Positions 21,026 through 31,473 of a stretch of 64,000 nt of DNA are shown piece after piece; the first letter of the stretch is position 1; every line of letters starts with the position of its first letter. The stretch covers positions 768,473-832,472 of the forward strand of contig JAJTUP010000033.1 in assembly GCA_021399435.1 (NCBI GenBank), given 5' to 3'. Below the pieces are notes generated by a model that made no database searches, was not told the DNA's origin, and saw only the letters and a program-made list of their open reading frames with translations. Made by a program: the position numbers and the translations under genes. The DNA is from Diaporthe sp. PMI_573 (taxonomy: Eukaryota; Ascomycota; Sordariomycetes; Diaporthales; Diaporthaceae).

Positions 21026-22715
21026 ATGATGACTTTAGACTGGCAGACCCTTTTTGATTTCCTCCCCTCTATCCCTAGGGATTTTGTGGGAATTAATCCA
21101 CTACTGTCTTCTGGAATCTCTGGCCCTTAGATTACCCTCGTCCTCTTTGCCTTCTCTTGAGGAGGCTAGTCTGCCTCCTAGACCTCTATTTAGGGCCCTA
21201 TCTTTCCTGAAGATATAGATAGTCTAGGTAGGATAGTTCTTTTTACGTTCTATACTCTAGGATAAAGAATTGCCTAGAAGGAAATCTTTCCTTTAGCTTC
21301 TACCTCCTTCTTGTCCCAGCCACCCTCTTAGCCCTTAGTTCCTTACCTCTTGCCTCCTGACCCCTATTTAGGGGGTAAGGAAAAATTTAGATTTTTTACT
21401 ACCTAACTGCAACTAGTCTTTTCTTTGGACCTATTTTACTTCTCAGTAGATTTAGCTAAAATAGCCTATTTGGCCTTCTTCCTTTGAGATTCGGCCCTTT
21501 CTTGGTTCTCTCCCTATCTCGACCTTTCTATTAGCCTCTCTGATTTTATTACTTATTTGGAATTCTTCTCGGCCCTTTAAGCTGCCTTTAACGACCTAGA
21601 TGCTCTTAGTATTACTGAAAGAGACTTATGGGCTCTAAAATAGGAAACCTTCTGCTTAGCCTATTATTTAAAATTCGTCCCCCTTGTCTCTATTCTCAGC
21701 TAGACCTCTAATATGGTAAAAATCACTTACTTTTGTAGAGGTCTAAAAGAGAACCTTAAGGACCTCCTAGTTGGTTAAGACATGCCTCTAGATTTTTCTT
21801 CTTACGCGAATAAGTATATTTTTCTAGATAATAACCTCTTTGCTTGCTAGAAGGAAAAGAAAAGAATTTAGCCCCTGGTTTTAGCTTCTAACCTACCTAC
21901 TATTTACCCTACTACCCCTGTTTTACCCCCTAGCCCTATGGAACTCGATTCTACCTAGAGGAAGGCCTACTGTAGGGCTAATAATCTCTATATCTACTGT
22001 GGCCAGCCTGGCCACTTTGTTTAGGACTGCCCTCACCCTGGGAGAAAGAAATTCTTAAATATTTCTTATACTTCTACCTCAGCCCTCCTAGCTTCTCTAC
22101 CTCTAAATTCGACCCTTACTGCTACCCCTACTTTTTTAACAGCTCTTATTCCCTATAAAATGGGAAAAGAGAGCAGGTAGATAGCCTATAGCCTATTTTA
22201 CCTACTCTTATCAGCTGTCGGAATTATTTTTCAGTCTTTGAATTAGATCTGACCCAGCTATAGTCTATTCTATAGCCTGATTTATACCTAACCTTCTCGA
22301 CCTCCTATGAGCCACTATTAGTAGAGGATTTAATTGATATTGATACTAAAAAATCCTCCGAAAATTCCTCTATATATGATCTAGAGGACGACCTTAACCC
22401 TAATGGATTGATGGAGGAACTAGAAGGATCGTTTCCTGACCCCCTAGGGGCCTAGACGCCTCTTGTAAGGCCCCTAAAGCCTGAGCCCTATAGGCCTACA
22501 TAGGCCATTTTCGACCCCCTGTTCCCTGAACCCCTCCTTAGGCCTGAAGCCCCTGTAACTTTAGCCATTGCAGGGGGCCCCAGTAGCCTTAGCGACTCTG
22601 TAGGGGCCTTCTCTTAGAATTCGACCTACAGTATGTCCGTTTTTCAGCTATTTTTGACCCTGTTTTCTATACCCAGTATACCCGGTTTTTAGTCTATTTT
22701 AGCCCTTATCTTAAC
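21026..22715 (+). pseudogene. A3 gag, RIP-inactivated
   Basis: The start region is well kept: ATG ATG then TLDWQTLFDFLPSIPRDF. The zinc knuckle at 21988-22032 reads IYCGQPGHFV then a stop then DCPHPG, i.e. a CCHC motif with the first Cys changed to Tyr and a Gln changed to a stop. The proline-rich linker follows. Gag forms the retroelement particle. Confidence 0.8.
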
Positions 22716-22719
22716 CTAA

Positions 22720-25700
22720 TTTATTCACTCTTTAAACCTTGGAAATAAGGCCTCTCTTGTTTTTTTTACTATTTTTTCTAGAACTTCTAGATCTATTATG
22801 GTTGATTTAGGAGCTACCTCTTGTTTTATTAACTTTAATTTTGCCCTTTCTTAGAATTTCCCCCTTTAGAAGAAAACTTACTCTAAAGCCCTCTTAGTAG
22901 TGGATAGAAGGAAGTCTTCTACTGGGAATATTCTTTATAAAGTTAATATTTGTCTCTAGATTAACTAGCACCTTAAAATTTTGATTTTTCAAGTTATAAA
23001 GATTTTAGGCTATTTAGCTATTTTAGGGTATTTGTGGCTTTCTCACCATAATTCTACCATAGACTAGAAAAATAGCTCTATTTCTTTTACCTTAGATATC
23101 TACTAGCTCTCCTGTTTACTCTCTTACCTCTTAACTTTACCCTTAGAATCTTTAACTATTATTTCGACCTTAGAACCCTAGACCTTAGCTTTTTCTTTAA
23201 ACAACCCTATTATGGCCTAGATTTCTAGTGTAGCCTTTTTTCGATTTGCCAAAAGAGATAGGTCCTAGATCTATAAAATATCTATTCAAGAGATCCAGGA
23301 CTATCTTTTTTTAAAAGAAAAATCTCCTAAGGAAGAAGAAGAATTCCTTTGATCTATGATACCCTCTTAGTTTTATAACCTCTTACCCCTATTTTGAAAA
23401 AAGGATACTAAAAGACTCCCTCCTTACCAGGGCCTCCTTAACTGCCCTATTGATCTTAAGGAGGGTAAATTAGCTCCCTTTAGCCCTCTTTACCCTATGT
23501 TAGACCTTGAATTACAGGCCCTTCAGGCCTATTTAGACGATAACCTTTAAAAAGGCTATATTAAGCCTTCCTCTTCTTTAGTAGCCTCCCTAGTCCTATT
23601 CGTTAGAAAACTAGGAGGAGGCCTTTGATTTTGCGTCAACTATAGGGCTCTAAACGCTATTACTAAGCGTAATAAAACCCCCCTTCCCCTTATTAATGAT
23701 TCCCTTTAACAGCTCTTGAAAGCTAAAATCTTTTCTTGATTAGACCTCTGGTAGGGGTTTAATTAAATTTGAATTTGACAGGGCTATAAGCCCCTTATAG
23801 CCTTCCAAACCCGTTACAGCTTTTTTAAATATATAGTAATGCCCTTTAGGCTTACTAATACTCTAACTATTTTTTAGTCTTTTATTAACTATGTCCTTTA
23901 AGAATTTCTCGACATCTTTTATATTATCTATATAGATAATATCCTTATTTTCTTAGATTTGAAGGAAAAAACATGCCTGGTACCTTTAGGCTATTTTTGA
24001 AAAATTAGCTAAAGTAGGCTTATTTGTTAAAGGAGAAAAATGTAATTTTTTTTACTATCTTGACTTCTTTTCTTAGCTTTATTGTTTTTCTAGAGGGCCT
24101 ATCTATAGATTTAACTAAAGTGGCTACTATTTGAGACTAGGAGCCTTCTTCTTTAGTCAAAGAACTTTAGTCCTTTCTTAGATTTACTAACTTTTACTAG
24201 AGATTTATTAAATACTATTCTCTTGTCTACTGACCCCTATTTCTTTTACTTTAAAAAAAACAGCCCTTTATGTAGAATTTAGCCTAATAGTAAGCCTTTA
24301 AGAGTTTAAAAACTCTATTTACTTTAGAGCCTATCTTTCGATATTTCAACCCTACTCTTAATTTAATTTTTAAGACTAACTCTTTAGACAATATTATTTT
24401 AGCTATCTTTTCCTAATAGGTACCCTATAATGGGAAACGTTTCCTATACCCTATTACTTATAGATCTTGAAAGCTTTCTAAAGCTAAAAGAAACTATAAG
24501 ATAGGAGATAAGGAAATATTAGCTATTATAGACACCCTAGCTAAATATCGTCTATATATAGAGTCTCTTACCAGCCCTCTTTTAGTTCTTACAGATCATT
24601 TAAATCTATCTACCTTTACTTTAAAAAAAGTCTTAAATAGACAATAAGCCTGGTAGGCTAACAAGCTTTCTAGTATAAATTTCATTATTACCTTTTACCC
24701 TAGAGAATTTAATACTCAAGCCAACGCCCTTACTTAAAGACCCTAGGACTAGAAGGGGGGTATAGTAGCTATAGCCTCGGAAAAAACTATTGTATTGTCT
24801 GAAAAGATATTATACCTAAGGGCTATAGCTACTATGGCTACCTTATTTTTAGAATTTAAATCTATTTTTAATCTTTTAACTATTTACTTAGCCCTTTCCT
24901 TAGACCCTTTTTTTAAAGAAATTTAACTTTTCCTTAAGGACCCTCTAAACTTAGCCCCTTAATACCTAGCTATTAACCTAGCTACTTATTTTATTTAAGA
25001 TAGCCTCCTATTTATTTAAAATCTAGTTTACGTACTAGAAGGAGATATAAGGAGGCAAGTTATTTCTTCTTGACATTTTTACCTAGCTATAGGCCACCCT
25101 GGTATTGTTTCTATTTTTAAATTAGTTACTCGAGACTTCTAGTAGCCCTTTATTTAAAAGACTATTTAGCAGTATATTTAAAACTACTTTATATATTCTA
25201 GAATCAAGCCTTCTCGGCTACCCCCCTTTAGCTTTTTAAAACTTTTGGAAATTCCCTAGAAACGCTAAACCTTAGTCTCTATGGATTTAATTACCAGCCT
25301 TCCCCCTTTAAACTCCTTTAATACTATTATTATTTTTATTAACCAACTCTTAAAAATAAGCCATTTTATATCCTGTAATATTACTCTGGATTCTAAAGGC
25401 TAGGCCCTACTATTTAGAGATAATATCTTTCGTCTTTATAGTCTTCTTTCTAAATTTATCTCTAATCAAGGTTCTATTTTTATTTCCAAATTTTCTAAAG
25501 CCTTGTATAGGTTACTCAGAATTAAATAGAATTTTTCTACTATAAACCACCTATAGTCTAACAGCTAAATAAAAGCTATTAATACCCTATTAGAATAATA
25601 CCTTCAAGGGTATATATTCTATTAACAAGATAACTAGGTAGACTAGCTCTCTATAGTTAAATTTACTTATAATAATTCTATTTCTTTAGTAACCAAGATT

Positions 25701-26330
25701 TTACCTTTTTTTACTAACTATGGCTTTCACCCTTATTTTAACTCCCTACTTCTAGCTCTAGATTCGACCCTAGAAGAAGTAAAAGAATTTACTTCTTTAT
25801 TTTTAAACCTTGAGAATTTTATTTGTTTAGAAATCCGCCTAGCTTAGGAAGCTTATTCTAAGTAGGTAAATAAAAGTCGACGATTTACTCTGAATTTTGC
25901 TCTGGGCTCTTGAGTATAGCTATTTCGCTGCTATATTTACACTACTAGGCCTTCTCAAAAGCTTGATTTTAAACACTTAGGGCCCTTTAAGATATCTTAG
26001 AAAATCTCTCTCTATACCTATAAACTCAAGCTTCCCCCTAGTATAAAAATACACCCAGTTTTTCACGTTTCTCTACTTAAACCCCTAGCCAAAGATCCTC
26101 TCCCTAACCAAGTTATTCCTCCACCCCCCCCTATCAAGGTTAAAGGAGAAGAGGAATTCTAGATAAAGGAAATTCTTAATTCTAGGATTAGAAGAAAGAA
26201 ACGCCAGTTCTTAGTCAGCTAGGTAGGCTATAATATACCTACCTGGGAACCTTTGGAAAATATCTCCAAGACCAAGGCCTATTCAAAGTACCTGGCCTGG
26301 TACCCTCACCAGCCCTAGATATTTATTTAT
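22720..26330 (+). pseudogene. A3 pol, RIP-inactivated (RT YIDD changed to YIDN)
   Basis: Domains follow the A1 order. The RT motif at 23929-23940 reads YIDN, so the second catalytic Asp is lost by G-to-A. RNase H is near 24550-24660 and the integrase core starts near 25270 (SMDLITSLPP). The chromodomain at about 26155-26310 (VGYNIPTWEPLENISKTKAY) is the best-preserved part and lies directly upstream of the polypurine tract. Confidence 0.85.
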
Positions 26331-26393
26331 TTATTTATCCTTGTTTTTGTTTTAAATCAGCTTGTGGAACTCGCTTTAAAAAGGAGGGCCTAC

Positions 26394-26876
26394 TATTATA
26401 AACAGCCTCCTTCAGACCCCCAGATCTCTTCAGCCTCCTTCAGCTCCTTTAAAGCCCTTCTAGCCTCTTTTAGCCCCTATCCACCTCCTTCAGAAAGAAT
26501 AGGCTATCTATACAAGCCTCTAGATATAAGTGGAGAAACCAGCTAGCCTAGCTTAGCAAAATCTTCTTATTGGAGTTATTCCTTCCACCCTTTCCCATTT
26601 CTCTTTCTAGCCCCTGTTTTTCTCAAGTCATTATTCTCTCCGTCGGAGGAATATACCTCTCCAAAGGTCCGAACCTTCTATATATATATACCTAGCCTTT
26701 TCCTCTCAGATAGATAGTTAGTTCTTCAGTCAGATCAACTTTTTCCCTCCTACACCTAGCTTACCTCCTCCTTCCTTAAATTTGTTCTCTGTAAGGTGTT
26801 GAAGAATATCTTGACTACAGCCTTACTATATCCCTCTACTCTTAGCCCTCTGCCCTTAATCTAGGTGTTTTTAACA
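26394..26876 (+). repeat. 3' LTR of A3
   Basis: 483 bp, followed by the GTACA target duplication. Differences from the 5' LTR are transitions. Confidence 0.96.
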
Positions 26877-26958
26877 GTACAGCTTATATTAAATAAAAAC
26901 GCTTATTAGTAGGTATAAATATTATATATAAGAAGTTACCCTAGACTTATTGCTAGTG

Positions 26959-27450
26959 TGTAATGATCACACTAAACCTTTGTAGGGTTCAGTAGGTAAC
27001 CTATAGGGTTTATATTAGCAATACGGTGTAGAGGTGATACTTAACTGTACAGTATAAGACATAATAATTCTTCAAGTATAATCACTAGCTGTAAGGCTAT
27101 CTAATTATTAGACTAAATACTTAGATTAACGACTAAAGAGTCTGTTCTATAAAAGCTATCTATTATAGTAATAACCATATCCTTTTATATTCCGACTCTT
27201 TATCCGTCGTTAGTAATGAACCGTACAAACCATTTGTCGACTTGTACGGTCTAGCCTTGCAGTTGTCTAGACCGCTTGTCGGTTTTGTCGGTCTACCCTG
27301 GTTAGGGGGTACCTAACTCTAACCCTGGCCTTGGCATGCCTTGCTAACTTTGCCTTTAAGTACCTGCAGGGTTATATCGTGGCATCTAATTTTGATTGCC
27401 GGGGTTATTAAAATGGGTCCCTTAAGTGCCACGCCTATTGGTTTATAACA
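26959..27450 (-). repeat. putative 3' LTR of element B (492 bp)
   Basis: Bounded by TGTAATGATCAC at the left and TTTATAACA at the right, matching the TG...CA outer ends of family C LTRs. It is followed by a pyrimidine tract (cttccttctt) that is the polypurine tract on the element's strand. No second copy is in the window, so the call rests on these boundaries and position. Confidence 0.65.
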
Positions 27451-27524
27451 TTATCTTCCTTCTTGTATCCTTTGTCCTTAAAGGTTCTTTGTAAGTTTTT
27501 CCGTATATCGTTTATATTTTAATC

Positions 27525-28214
27525 ATGCTTTTCTAATTCGTTATATCGTCTAGAGTTAAAGATTCTCGGGTTTTTAAATCTTCGCGTTACTCTAAGAAAA
27601 CTAAGCAAAGCAAGTCCCTTTCTATTGCCGTTGCCTCTTATAGTTCCGTCATGCCGACTTGTTTGTCTTACAAGATTAGCAAAACTCCTTGTATTATATT
27701 AGAGGAAGACTCTTCTCGTTATTATAAGTACGTTCTAAAAAAGTATGGAAACTATAACATGTATAGGCTCTTGCCTACCTAGATGTAAAAGCTTGCTGCC
27801 TAGTATAACCTAGCCGAGGCCGTACTAGACAAAGTAGAAAAAGAGCTAGAGAGGGCTGCTGTAAAGGTACGCTAACTATACAAGCAGCATTACTTATAGG
27901 CTAAAAAGATAGCACATACTGTACATTGAGGCATTAATACTATCGATAAGCTGGATTGTGTGGAAAAGGAGGAGGCTGAGGCCAAGTATATATAGATTGC
28001 CGAGCAATTCGCTAAGGCTGCTCGTTAGAATTCTATAGAGAAGGCTGGTAGAATAGTGGCGCAGGAGGCTTAGTTGCATTCTAAGGGTAAGGTTGGTATT
28101 TTTAACTAGAGTTCTATAGTGCCCAATAGTAGTAACTAGTTAACTTTTCTAGATGTTCCTGATGTTAAAGGTATTAATAGTAGTGCGGCCGTTAGTAGCT
28201 TACCGAAATTCTAA
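27525..28214 (+). pseudogene. Antisense accessory ORF of element B (230 codons, Cys-rich, RIP stops)
   Basis: One frame from ATG to TAA with only RIP-type stops, on the strand opposite to pol and between pol and the 3' LTR. The N-terminal third is Ser/Lys-rich (KKTKQSKSLS). A cysteine block follows (PTCLSYKISKTPC ... SSRYYKYVLKKYGNY), in which several Tyr are probably former Cys. The tail is charged and predicted helical (LAEAVLDKVEKELERAAVKV, later CVEKEEAEAKY). C1, C2 and C4 carry the counterpart at the same place. It resembles Cys-rich/coiled-coil hypothetical proteins common in filamentous fungi, but I know no assigned function. A zinc-binding, nucleic-acid-related role is inference only. 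Confidence 0.65.
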
Positions 28215-28239
28215 TATATATTTTTCTGGTAAAGTAATT

Positions 28240-28510
28240 AACTGGTAAATTAAAACTATAGCTATTTTATTAGCCTGTATATCTTTGCTTAACTAGTAGA
28301 GCTATTAACTAGTTGAGTTTTTTAACTAGTTAATTAGTTTAATTAGTTAACTAGGTTAACTAGTTAAGCTAGTTAATTAGTTAAAAAGGTTAACTAGTCG
28401 ACTTTTTTATTTTTATGTATTCTTTAACTAGTCGACTAGGTTAACTAGTTAAAGGGGTTAACTAATTAGGTATTTATTTCAACTAGTAGATACTTTAACT
28501 AGTTTACTGT
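28240..28510. repeat. Dense array of the palindrome AACTAGTT
   Basis: The 8-mer AACTAGTT and close variants (taactagttaa, aactagtcgac) recur throughout about 270 bp in the gap between the convergent ends of the antisense ORF and pol of element B. Spacing is irregular, so this is not a simple satellite. Confidence 0.8.
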
Positions 28511-28599
28511 TCTGGCTGCTTTATAGGTCTTATAGATCTTCTGGGTTAACTAGTATTATTAGGTAGCTAGTTGGTTGGCCTTATCCTAGTCGTCTTTAT

Positions 28600-29552
28600 T
28601 TTAGTTATAGCCAAGTTTCTAGCCTAATACTCTTTAAAGAGTTACTTGTAACCGGTAAGGTTTTTAGTTAATTCCTATATATTCTCGCTAGTATTATATC
28701 TTTTCTATTTAATAAGGTATTCTATTATTTCTTAATGTTATTATAAGTTAATAATACTTTCTACTTTATATTTCTTGTTATACTTGTTAACTGTCTTAAT
28801 CTATATCTTAAGTTTCGCGTTTTTCGGTACTGGCTCTAAAAGTAAAATATAAAAAACTAGGTGCTGTTTTATTCCTTGAGGTAGTAAAAGTTTGTAGTTA
28901 GTATCTAAGAGTTTCTTTAAGATTTTAAATGGTCCGACCTTTTTGTAATCAAGCTTGTTGCTAAGGCGCTTAGTTTTAATATTTTGTCAAAAGAGGTAGA
29001 CTTTATCTCCCTTCCTGAGAATTAGTCCCTTAATTCTTTTCTAGTTTACATATTTAGCTATTCGTTCTTATACAAAAGAAAGTTCTTCTTAAATATCCTT
29101 CTAGATTTGTCTAATTTATGTTGCTTTCCGTTCTGCTAATTCTGCAACTATATTATCTAGCAAGACTTTGTAGTAGGCCTAGGGTTTATATCTATAGACT
29201 GCAAAGAAAGGTAACTATTAAGTCGTACTAGTTGTTACGCTATTATAGGCAAACTATACTAATAATAGCAATTCTACCTAGTTATCCTACAACTAGTTAA
29301 TATAATGTTAAAAGTATTATTTTACAATCTAATTAATTCGTTCTATTTATCCATCTATCTGCGGGTATACTATAGTTAAGAGCTTGTATTTTACTCTAAG
29401 TTATTTTATTAGTAACTTCTAGAAGTTTAATGTAAACAGTTTGTCTCTGTCTGATACAATTTTGTATAGCATTCCATAATTACTTACCATAATTCGTAAA
29501 AATGTATATACAAGTTCTTCTACTATGCTGGCTTTCTTGTATAGTATAAAGT
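28600..29552 (-). pseudogene. Element B pol C-terminal part (integrase), truncated
   Basis: Minus-strand translation shows the post-integrase region typical of Ty3/Gypsy pol (GDKVYLF then NIKTKRLSNKLDYKKVGPFKI ... LLLEP) at about 28855-29030. Part of the integrase core (LVYTFLRIMVSNYGMLYKIV, then SDRDKLFTLNF) is at 29419-29520. The frame is cut at 29553 by repeat R, so the N-terminal half of integrase, RNase H and RT are absent. Confidence 0.75.
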
Positions 29553-30086
29553 TCTGAAGGTTGGTGGATCGAATGGGAGTCAGGTAGCAGTAGGGTGCAC
29601 TGAGGTCTTGTTGGGACGATTGAGAATGGTTTGGACAACTTTGCATTGAATTTGAGTGGGCTTCTGTCAGCCCTCCTCACAGTCCCTCCGACATTGTCTC
29701 AACCCTGGGCACGCTACGGTTGGCTCTAGTGCAGGAATAGAGGGGCCGGAAAATTCGGCCCTCAGACCCACTATCTTTGGCTTTAAATAACCAGCCAACC
29801 CTAACCCTGACAGTAACCAAACTAAATACAGATAAACTTCAGAAATCAGGCTATCTAATAAACTAGGTTACATGCTTTTTGGGTAAGAAATAAGGGGAAT
29901 GCAGAGGTTTGAAGTTAGGGTCTTACAATAGCTTAAAAAATCGACTCACGGCCACCAAACTCATCTGCCGGCGCGCACGCCACATAGGCACTTAGCCGAA
30001 AAAGTGCCAAGTCTAGGGTAACTCCCTACATGAAGTCTAGGGTAACCCCTTACGTGCAGCGCCCACACAAGCGTTTCCGTTTAACA
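29553..30086. repeat. Interspersed repeat R, copy 1 (534 bp)
   Basis: Near-identical to 35641-36174, with the same length and only scattered, mainly transition differences. On the minus strand it begins TGTTAAACGG and ends CCTTCAGA, with a ttatttaaag box, suggesting a solo LTR or a small non-autonomous element. It contains a 23-bp tandem duplication (aagtctagggtaac units near 30015-30055). Here the flanks do not form a target duplication, and the sequences left and right are unrelated, so this copy sits at a deletion or rearrangement point. Confidence 0.8.
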
Positions 30087-30464
30087 GGTATATTATTACT
30101 AATATAACCTGCTTTTACTATAACCACTATATTGCTAATTATTATTCTTCTTGTAGTATAGTAAAGGTTTTAATCTTTAGTTATTGTTATTTTAGCTAAT
30201 GTTCTAGAGTAATCCATTACTTATTAGATCTATTGCTAACCTCTACTTTACTCGTAGTATCCTAAATAGTATCTAAAGGAATACTAACCCAGGAATATTA
30301 ATTAACCAGGAGAGTCGGCTGTCAACATTATAGATATACCTTACTTATACCCTAAGCGGCTTGTCTGCTAGCAATCTTAATAAAGCCCTGGCTTTTAAGT
30401 AATTAGTCCTAAATCCCTAGTATAAGGATAAAGAAACTAAGAAGCCGTTTATTACAGAGACTAA
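30087..30464 (-). other. Fragment of an unidentified coding repeat split by C1 (left part)
   Basis: On the minus strand a frame with few RIP stops can be read (GFRTNYLKARALLRLLADKP near 30360). It should be continuous with 50454 onward across the TATAA target duplication of C1. I cannot assign it to a family. Confidence 0.4.
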
Positions 30465-30887
30465 TATAATGTTACGACCCTGACAGAAATAGGACCAACG
30501 GTTGGTTCTGTAAAGAAATAACCCCACTAGGCCAGCACACTAGTTAAATAAACGGTACAAGGGACCAAGCCATAGGTTACATGATTACTGATTAGATAAG
30601 GTAGGATTGATTAGAGCGATAATTAATCCTAGCGATCTAATACTATAGAGTGCTAGGAGCGACTAGCGCTCTAGGTACTCTCCCATACTGGATTACTAGG
30701 AGTAACTAGTGCTCTTGGCGAGCCTTACTAAAGAGATAGATATATAAGGATATACTTATTACTAGATAGCTAGATAGTATAGATAGCTCTTTAGTAGTTA
30801 ATCTAAGTATTTACCCTAAATAGCTTTTATTAGCTTGTGATTATTGTTAGAAACCCTATTACTTAGTTAACTACCTTGTTATATATT

Positions 30888-31345
30888 AAAAACGGGCAAC
30901 CGGACAACCAAGCTGCCTGTTCTACAGACCACCCCCTCCCTCCCTCCGACTAGAAGGAAAGGGGTGCATCTGCGCGAAGAAAGAGAATCCTGTTACTAGG
31001 TGCCTAGGAGGCAAAAAGGGATCAGATTCCAGACACGGGTATACAGATACAGATAAGATAATAAGATGATTGAGTTGTTCTTCTAAGCTACGGAAGAGGG
31101 GAAGAGCAGAGACCTGTTTTATGTTGGGCTAGAGGGACAAAGAGCTAAGCGGGGTAAAAGCTAAATAGAGCCAAGCAGGGCCAAAGAGCTAAATAGAGCC
31201 ACCGAGCCAAACAATGCCGAAAAGCTAAATAAGGCCGAAGAGCCAAATGAGGCCGAAGAGCCAAATGAGGCCGAAGAGCCAAATGAGGCCGAAGAGCCAA
31301 ATGAGGCCGAAGAGCCAAATGAGTAAAACACTCTGCCCGACAACA
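30888..31345. mobile_element. 458-bp insert with minisatellite inside the C1 LTR
   Basis: The insert is absent from the other family C LTRs. Its ends share CGGGCA in inverted orientation (TAAAAACGGGCAAC at the left, CTGCCCGACAACA at the right), and ATAT flanks both sides. It is not visibly RIP-mutated although it lies in a RIP-mutated LTR. The type is uncertain: it may be a short non-autonomous DNA element. Confidence 0.6.
31133..31323. repeat. 18-bp minisatellite (AAATGAGGCCGAAGAGCC)
   Basis: Five near-perfect 18-bp units run from 31227 to 31316 plus a partial unit, and diverged units extend left to about 31133. Because 18 is a multiple of three, the minus strand is open and encodes a repeating FGSSAS peptide; this is a by-product, not a gene. 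Confidence 0.92.
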
Positions 31346-31473
31346 ATATCTTAGATATAAACCCTAATCTATGGTTTAGAGGACCTAGGAAACCTTAATT
31401 ACTATATTTTGACTATTCTTGTTTATATGTTATAACGTGGACTTTAAGTAATATTATATATAATACCTTTATA

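Larger units (their letters stand above)
20490..26876 (+). mobile_element. Complete Ty3/Gypsy chromodomain retrotransposon A3 (6387 bp)
   Basis: Two 483-bp LTRs (20490-20972 and 26394-26876) bracket gag and pol, and GTACA occurs on both sides (20485-20489 and 26877-26881) as a perfect 5-bp target duplication. A polypurine tract (aaaaaggagggcc) ends just before the 3' LTR. A3 aligns base for base with A1 over several kb. RIP has added many stops, in the gag half mainly as C-to-T on the sense strand, the opposite bias to A1. Confidence 0.97.
26959..29552 (-). mobile_element. Truncated Ty3/Gypsy element B (minus strand)
   Basis: On the plus strand the order is 3' LTR, antisense accessory frame, reversed pol C-terminus, and reversed integrase that stops at repeat R. 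This is the layout of family C. The LTR outer end TGTAATGATCA is shared with family C, but most of the LTR differs, so B is a related family. The rest of pol, gag and the 5' LTR are missing: the sequence beyond R does not continue the integrase. B is less RIP-mutated than its neighbours, especially in the LTR. Confidence 0.75.
30470..31406 (+). repeat. 5' LTR of C1 (474 bp plus a 462-bp insertion)
   Basis: Begins TGTTACGACCCTGACAG and ends AATTACTATA (CA mutated to TA). It equals the 49980-50453 LTR except for the block inserted after 30887. Confidence 0.92.

Noticed and set aside
29419..29680. ORFs of 75 and 66 aa across 29.42-29.68 kb
   Set aside because: Chimera of repeat R and element B integrase; not one gene.
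31227..31323. CRISPR-like array
   Set aside because: Units are contiguous with no spacers, and the genome is fungal.
31161..31346. 61-aa FGSSAS-repeat protein
   Set aside because: By-product of an 18-bp minisatellite, whose length is a multiple of three.
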